A stretch of DNA of 64,000 nt from JAICQM01 sp963781555 (GTDB lineage Bacteria > Chloroflexota > Limnocylindria > QHBO01), in contig CAWAGB010000006.1 in the NCBI GenBank assembly GCA_963781555.1, forward strand, positions 434,001 to 498,000. The letters are read 5' to 3'. The notes below the pieces were generated by a model. That model saw only the letters and a program-made list of their open reading frames with translations, had not been told where the DNA came from and searched no databases. Both the position numbers and the translations under genes were made by a program. This document shows, in pieces, positions 60,273-64,000 of the stretch. The stretch's first letter is position 1; the number at the start of each line of letters is the position of its first letter.

Positions 60273-63026
60273 ATGTCGGATCCGAACCTGCCGGTCGGCA
60301 CCGTCACCCTCGTCTTCACCGACATCGAGGGCTCGACGCGCCTGCTCGATGAGCTCGGCGATCGATACGCTGAGCTGCTCGTGGACCACCACCGCATCGT
60401 GAGCAGCGCTGCCGAGGCGCACGGTGGCAGTCGCGTTGACGCCGCCGGGGACGGGCTCTTCTACGCGTTCCTCACCGCGCGCGGCGCCGTGGCGGCGGCG
60501 GTGGAGGCGCAGCGCGAGCTGTCGACCCACGCCTGGCCCACAGGAGCCCAGGTCGCGGTGCGGATGGGCATCCATACCGGCGAGCCGATCAGCGCAGTGA
60601 CCGGCTACGTCGGGATCGACGTGCACCGCGCGGCACGCATCTGCTCGGCCGGCCACGGAGGCCAGGTGCTCGTCTCGGCAGCGGCGCGCTCGCTCATCGG
60701 CGCCGCGGTTCCGGAGGGCATCACGCTGCGCGACCTCGGCGAGCATCGCCTGCGCGGCCTCGCCAACCCGGAGCGCATCTACCAGGTCGCAGGCGAGGGG
60801 CTGCGGGCCGAGTTTCCCCCCGTCCGTTCCCTGGACACCCTGCCCAACAACCTGCCTCGCCAGCTCTCGAGCTTCGTGGGCCGCGACCGCGAGATCGAGG
60901 AGGCAGAGGAGCGGCTCCGCGAGGCCACCACGCTCACCCTCACCGGCCCGGGCGGCGTCGGCAAGACGCGGCTGGCACTCGAGATCGGTGCGCACCTGGT
61001 CGACGCGTTCGAGGGTGGGGTGTGGCTCGTCGAGCTGGCATCTGTCTCGGAGGGCGACCTGGTGACCGATGCGATCGCTGCCGCGCTCGGCGTCAAGCAA
61101 CGGCCCGGAGTGGACCTGCTGACTGCCCTGCTGGAGGCCGTCGCCGCCAGGCCGACCCTGCTCATCCTCGACAATTGCGAGCACCTGCTCGATGCCGCCG
61201 TGGCCGCGGCTGACGACCTCCTGCGCAACTGCCCCAAGCTCCAGCTGCTCGCCACCAGTCGCGAGGCCCTCGGCCTGCCGGGCGAGAGTCTCATGCCGGT
61301 GCCCTCGATGTCGCTCCCCGCGGACGGCGAGGCGGCCAGCCTGGTCGCGCTCACCGAATGCGACGCCGTGCGCCTCTTCGTCGATCGCGCGCAGGCGGTC
61401 ATGCCGAGCTTCGTGGCCGACGCGTCCAATATCGTGCCGATCGCACAGATCTGCCGCCGTTTGGACGGGATCCCGCTCGCGGTCGAGCTCGCCGCCGCAC
61501 GAATCCGCTCGTTGCCACCGCACCAGATCGCCGCGCGCCTGGACGACCGATTCCGGCTCCTGACCGGCGGCTCCCGCACGTCCCTCCCCCGCCATCGCAC
61601 GCTGCGCGCGGCGTTCGACTGGAGCTTCGAGCTCCTGTCGCCGGCCGAGCAGGAGCTCGTGCCGCGCCTGTCGGTCTTCTCCGGCAGCTTCTCCCTCGAG
61701 GCGGCGGAGGCCATCTGCAGCGGCGGCACGGTCACCGCGGCCGACATGCTCGACCTGTTGAGCCGGCTCATCGACCGCTCGCTCCTGCAAGGCGAGGCTG
61801 ATCCCTCCGAAGCGCGGTACCGGATGCTCGAGACCATCCGCGACTACGGGCAGGAGCGGCTCGCCGAGTCGGGCGAGGCAGAGGAGCTGCACCGGCGGCA
61901 CACGGCGTGGTTCGCGGTCCTGGTGGAGCGGGCGCGGCCGGCGTTCTTCTCCGGGCCGGTCCAGACCGAGTGGGTCACGCGGCTGGCTCGCGACGACGAC
62001 AACCTGCGCGCCGCCCTCCGCTGGACGAACGACGATCCGGATGGGGCCGACGCGGAGCTGAGCCTGGTCTCCGGCCTGTGGCGCTTCTGGGAGGTGCGGG
62101 GCGAGTTCACCGAGGGCGGCGCCTGGCTCCAGCGGGCCCTGGCGCGGGTGGGCGGTGAGGTCTCACCGCGGCGCGCCAGCGCCCTCACCGGTGCCGGGGT
62201 GCTGGCCGCTCAGCGTGGTGACTACGACGCGGCGGCGGCGTTCCACGACGCCAGCCTCCTGCTGCAGCGGGAGCTCGGCAACCCGCGCGGGGTCGCCGCC
62301 GCGTGCAGCAACAGCGCCAGCGTGGCGGCCGAACGCGGTGACCTGGCCCGTGCCAGGGCGCTCTTCGAGGAGGGGATCCAGCTCACGCGTGACGCGGGCG
62401 ATCCGCAGGGCGCGGCATTCACCCTGATCAACCTCGCCGACGTGGTCGCCCGCCAGGGAGACGCGGAGGAGGCGGATCGGCTCTATGCGGAGAGCATCGA
62501 GGCGTTCAGGACACTTGGTGACGATTTCGGGACCGCGCACGCCATGGCGAGCCTCGCGCAGGCTGCGCGGCGGCGCGGCGATCGGGCCACGGCGCGCGCG
62601 CAGTACGCCGCCGCGCTGGCCATTCACGAACGAACCGGCGACCGCAGGGCCGAGGCGCGCCTGAGCGCGCTGCTCGGCGACCTCGCCTCCGAAGAAGGCG
62701 AAGCCGGCGAGGCCGAGCGCCTCTACCAGCATGCCGTCGCGACGCGTGGCGCGCTGGGTGACCGCGTCGGCGTGGCGCAGGCGCTCGAACGCCTAGCCGG
62801 GGCGGCAGAGGACCGGCCGGAACGGGCCGCGGCGCTGCTCGGGGGAGCGGAGGGTATCCGCGCCGAGGTTGGGGTGCCGCTCAGCGCCGCCAACGCGCGG
62901 CGGGTGGATCAGTTCCTCGAGGGTCTCGGGGCGGTGAGCGGCGCGCAGGCGGTGCGCAGCGCGTTCGCTGCCGGACGGATGGCCTCGTGGCAGGCCATCC
63001 TGGACCGGGCCGCACGCCGCGACTAG
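60273..63026 (+). CDS. Cyclase-domain/ATPase/TPR regulator-like protein
   Basis: 917 residues. Residues 1-185: class III cyclase homology domain (TLVFTDIEGSTRLLDELGDRYAELLVDHH, AAGDGLFYAFLTA, VAVRMGIHTGEP, GIDVHRAARI). Residues 190-480: NB-ARC-like ATPase with LTGPGGVGKTRLALEIGAHL (P-loop), LLILDNCEHLLDAA (Walker B) and GIPLAVELAAARI (GxP motif), followed by a winged-helix segment and helical region. From about 620 to 860: TPR-like repeats (AERGDLARARALFEEGI; YDAAAAFHDASLLLQREL). The Asn of the cyclase active site is His (DVHRAAR), as in many such proteins, so enzymatic activity is doubtful. No DNA-binding domain at the C-terminus. ATG 60273 lies two bases after xdhB, so it may be cotranscribed. 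Confidence 0.88.
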   Translation: MSDPNLPVGTVTLVFTDIEGSTRLLDELGDRYAELLVDHHRIVSSAAEAHGGSRVDAAGDGLFYAFLTARGAVAAAVEAQRELSTHAWPTGAQVAVRMGIHTGEPISAVTGYVGIDVHRAARICSAGHGGQVLVSAAARSLIGAAVPEGITLRDLGEHRLRGLANPERIYQVAGEGLRAEFPPVRSLDTLPNNLPRQLSSFVGRDREIEEAEERLREATTLTLTGPGGVGKTRLALEIGAHLVDAFEGGVWLVELASVSEGDLVTDAIAAALGVKQRPGVDLLTALLEAVAARPTLLILDNCEHLLDAAVAAADDLLRNCPKLQLLATSREALGLPGESLMPVPSMSLPADGEAASLVALTECDAVRLFVDRAQAVMPSFVADASNIVPIAQICRRLDGIPLAVELAAARIRSLPPHQIAARLDDRFRLLTGGSRTSLPRHRTLRAAFDWSFELLSPAEQELVPRLSVFSGSFSLEAAEAICSGGTVTAADMLDLLSRLIDRSLLQGEADPSEARYRMLETIRDYGQERLAESGEAEELHRRHTAWFAVLVERARPAFFSGPVQTEWVTRLARDDDNLRAALRWTNDDPDGADAELSLVSGLWRFWEVRGEFTEGGAWLQRALARVGGEVSPRRASALTGAGVLAAQRGDYDAAAAFHDASLLLQRELGNPRGVAAACSNSASVAAERGDLARARALFEEGIQLTRDAGDPQGAAFTLINLADVVARQGDAEEADRLYAESIEAFRTLGDDFGTAHAMASLAQAARRRGDRATARAQYAAALAIHERTGDRRAEARLSALLGDLASEEGEAGEAERLYQHAVATRGALGDRVGVAQALERLAGAAEDRPERAAALLGGAEGIRAEVGVPLSAANARRVDQFLEGLGAVSGAQAVRSAFAAGRMASWQAILDRAARRD

Positions 63027-63274
63027 GCGCCTTCGGTGACGGCCACCAGGCGATCGGCGACGAGGCCGTGCGCCTCACTGTGCACGTGGTTGGCGGCTTC
63101 GGCGGTCGGGGCGTCGACCAGGCAGAAAACCTTGCCGGTCGCCTCGTCGAACCAGTAACGCAGGTACGTGACGCCGTACTGCGGCCCGACCTCGACATCA
63201 CGGGCGTGCGCGTCGGCCAGGCCGGCCGCGGTCAGGCCAGGGATGAACTCGTGCTCATCAAGGAAGAGTGGCAT
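63023..63274 (-). CDS. DUF4242-type small protein
   Basis: 83 residues: PLFLDEHEFIPGLTAAGLADAHARDVEVGPQYGVTYLRYWFDEATGKVFCLVDAPTAEAANHVHSEAHGLVADRLVAV. The F-x-D-x-H, YLR-Y-W and K-V-F-C-L-V-x-A-P blocks match the DUF4242 family, ferredoxin-like small proteins with suggested metal binding (SCO4226-like nickel site). Converges with the cyclase-ATPase gene by four bases. Physiological role unknown. Confidence 0.8.
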   Translation of the reverse strand: MPLFLDEHEFIPGLTAAGLADAHARDVEVGPQYGVTYLRYWFDEATGKVFCLVDAPTAEAANHVHSEAHGLVADRLVAVTEGA

Positions 63275-63370
63275 GGCTGGCTCCCGGTGCTCTGTTGGTT
63301 GCGCGGTGTATTCACCGCCGCGGATTCTAGGCCGATCGGCCGCCTGCGGCTATCCACTCCCCGACAACGC

Positions 63371-64000
63371 ATGAGTCGCCCATCTGTCACGATCCGGCAC
63401 ATGTCGCCGCTCCAGCGCCCCTCGCGCGACGAGGTGGCCGTCTTTCCGTCGCGCGCCGACTTCGTGGCCTGGCTGGAGGAGCACCACGCCACGAGCGATG
63501 GCCTCTGGGTCGGCTACTACCGCAAGGGGATCGAGCAAGTCATCGGTCAGCTACGAGGAGGCAGTCGAGGCGGGTCTCGCGTTCGGCTGGGTCGACTCGC
63601 TCACCTACCGCGTCGACGACGAGGTGCATACCAACCGCTTCACGCCCCGCCGGAAGGGCAGCAACTGGAGCCTGGTCAACGTGGCGCGGATGGAACGCCT
63701 GATCGCGACGGGCGAGGCGCGCCCCGCCGGCGTGGCCGCGTTCGAGGCGCGCACGCCGGCACGCACCGGCGTGTATTCGTACGAGTCGGCGCCGCGCGAC
63801 CTCCCGCCGGCCGAGCGCCGGCGACTGCACCACAACGCCGCGGCGCGGTCCTTCTGGGAGGCGCAGTCCGCGTCGTACCGGCGCGGTGCCACCCATTGGG
63901 TCCTGTCGGCGAAGCGGCCGGAGACGCGAGACCGGCGCCTGGCAACCCTTATCGAGGACTCCGCTGCCGGGCGGCTGATCAAGCCGCTCGCACGCGACCC
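63371..64000 (+). CDS. YdeI/OmdA-family protein, frameshifted and cut by the window end
   Basis: First part: EVAVFPSRADFVAWLEEHHATSDGLWVGYYRKG. After one extra A at 63534 the second frame continues KSSVSYEEAVEAGLAFGWVDSLTYRVDDEVHTNRFTPRRKGSNWSLVNVARMERLI, then ARTGVYSYE and ARSFWEAQSASYRRGATHWVLSAKRPETRDRRLATLI. Removing that A gives IGKSSVSYEEAV, the family sequence. The G-W-I/V-D-S and F-x-P-R-x-x-x-S-x-W-S motifs mark the YdeI/OmdA group, tied in some bacteria to stress or peptide resistance. ATG 63371; ATG 63401 also possible. The 3' end is outside the window. Confidence 0.78.
   Translation, partial: MSRPSVTIRHMSPLQRPSRDEVAVFPSRADFVAWLEEHHATSDGLWVGYYRKGIEQVIGQLRGGSRGGSRVRLGRLAHLPRRRRGAYQPLHAPPEGQQLEPGQRGADGTPDRDGRGAPRRRGRVRGAHAGTHRRVFVRVGAARPPAGRAPATAPQRRGAVLLGGAVRVVPARCHPLGPVGEAAGDARPAPGNPYRGLRCRAADQAARTRP

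Noticed and set aside
63275..63370. Divergent regulatory region between the DUF4242 and YdeI-type genes
   Set aside because: Contains AT-richer patches (GTATTCA, GATTCTAG), but no spacing consistent with a promoter on either strand that I can defend.

Overview
The window is a continuous, gene-dense, very GC-rich bacterial chromosome segment (codons end in G or C almost everywhere; GTG starts are common and pnp starts with TTG). Housekeeping gene order, F420-type and amidohydrolase genes, many GAF and cyclase sensors, and short EF-Ts and IF-2 proteins point to a Chloroflexota-like organism (inference, no database search). No rRNA, complete tRNA, CRISPR array, insertion sequence or phage gene is visible.

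Layout. 0-1.4 kb: end of a YraN-family gene, and a convergent LysM/lytic transglycosylase gene. 1.6-8.6 kb: rpsB-tsf-pyrH-frr-uppS-cdsA-dxr-rseP, reading from a recognisable promoter. 8.6-15.1 kb: nusA-ylxR-infB-rbfA-nrnA-truB-ribF, behind a promoter and an attenuator-like hairpin with a T-tract. 15.1-18.4 kb: rpsO and pnp. The pnp product carries a complete DnaQ-like DEDDh 3'-5' exonuclease domain inserted inside the helical linker between its two RNase PH cores; this is the most unusual gene here. 18.5-28.0 kb: family 4 uracil-DNA glycosylase, rnj, ftsK, a RodZ-like protein, yajQ, pncC, murC, a small membrane protein and an EEP-family phosphatase. 28.1-35.9 kb: a three-gene phosphorelay: a kinase with nine GAF domains, an Hpt protein and a receiver-cyclase. 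36-38 kb: an AHSA1/SRPBCC protein, a small membrane protein and hflX. 38.3-40.1 kb: a GGDEF-EAL protein. 39.9-51.7 kb, mostly minus strand: rny-ymdB-miaA, an LLM oxidoreductase, a DUF1801-like protein, a small basic protein with recA-recX, tgt, queA and a purine permease. A divergent acidic protein lies between tgt and queA. 51.8-53.5 kb: ruvB and a MocA-like cytidylyltransferase. 53.5-63.0 kb: guanine deaminase, an N-acyl-D-amino-acid deacylase-like enzyme, three xanthine dehydrogenase subunits and a cyclase-ATPase-TPR regulator. 63.0-64.0 kb: a DUF4242 protein and a YdeI-type gene cut by the window end.

How the genes fit together. The left half is translation, RNA processing and envelope biogenesis. 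RNA turnover is strongly represented: the PNPase-exonuclease fusion, RNase J, RNase Y, YmdB and NrnA. The right end looks like a purine salvage and oxidation route: base permease, guanine deaminase, xanthine dehydrogenase, and MocA for its cofactor.

Sequence quality. At least eleven genes are interrupted by single-base indels that leave protein motifs intact on both sides, often in short homopolymers. They concentrate between 39.9 and 51.2 kb and are extreme in tgt. I read them as sequencing or assembly errors rather than gene death, and give the full gene span with the shift position for each.
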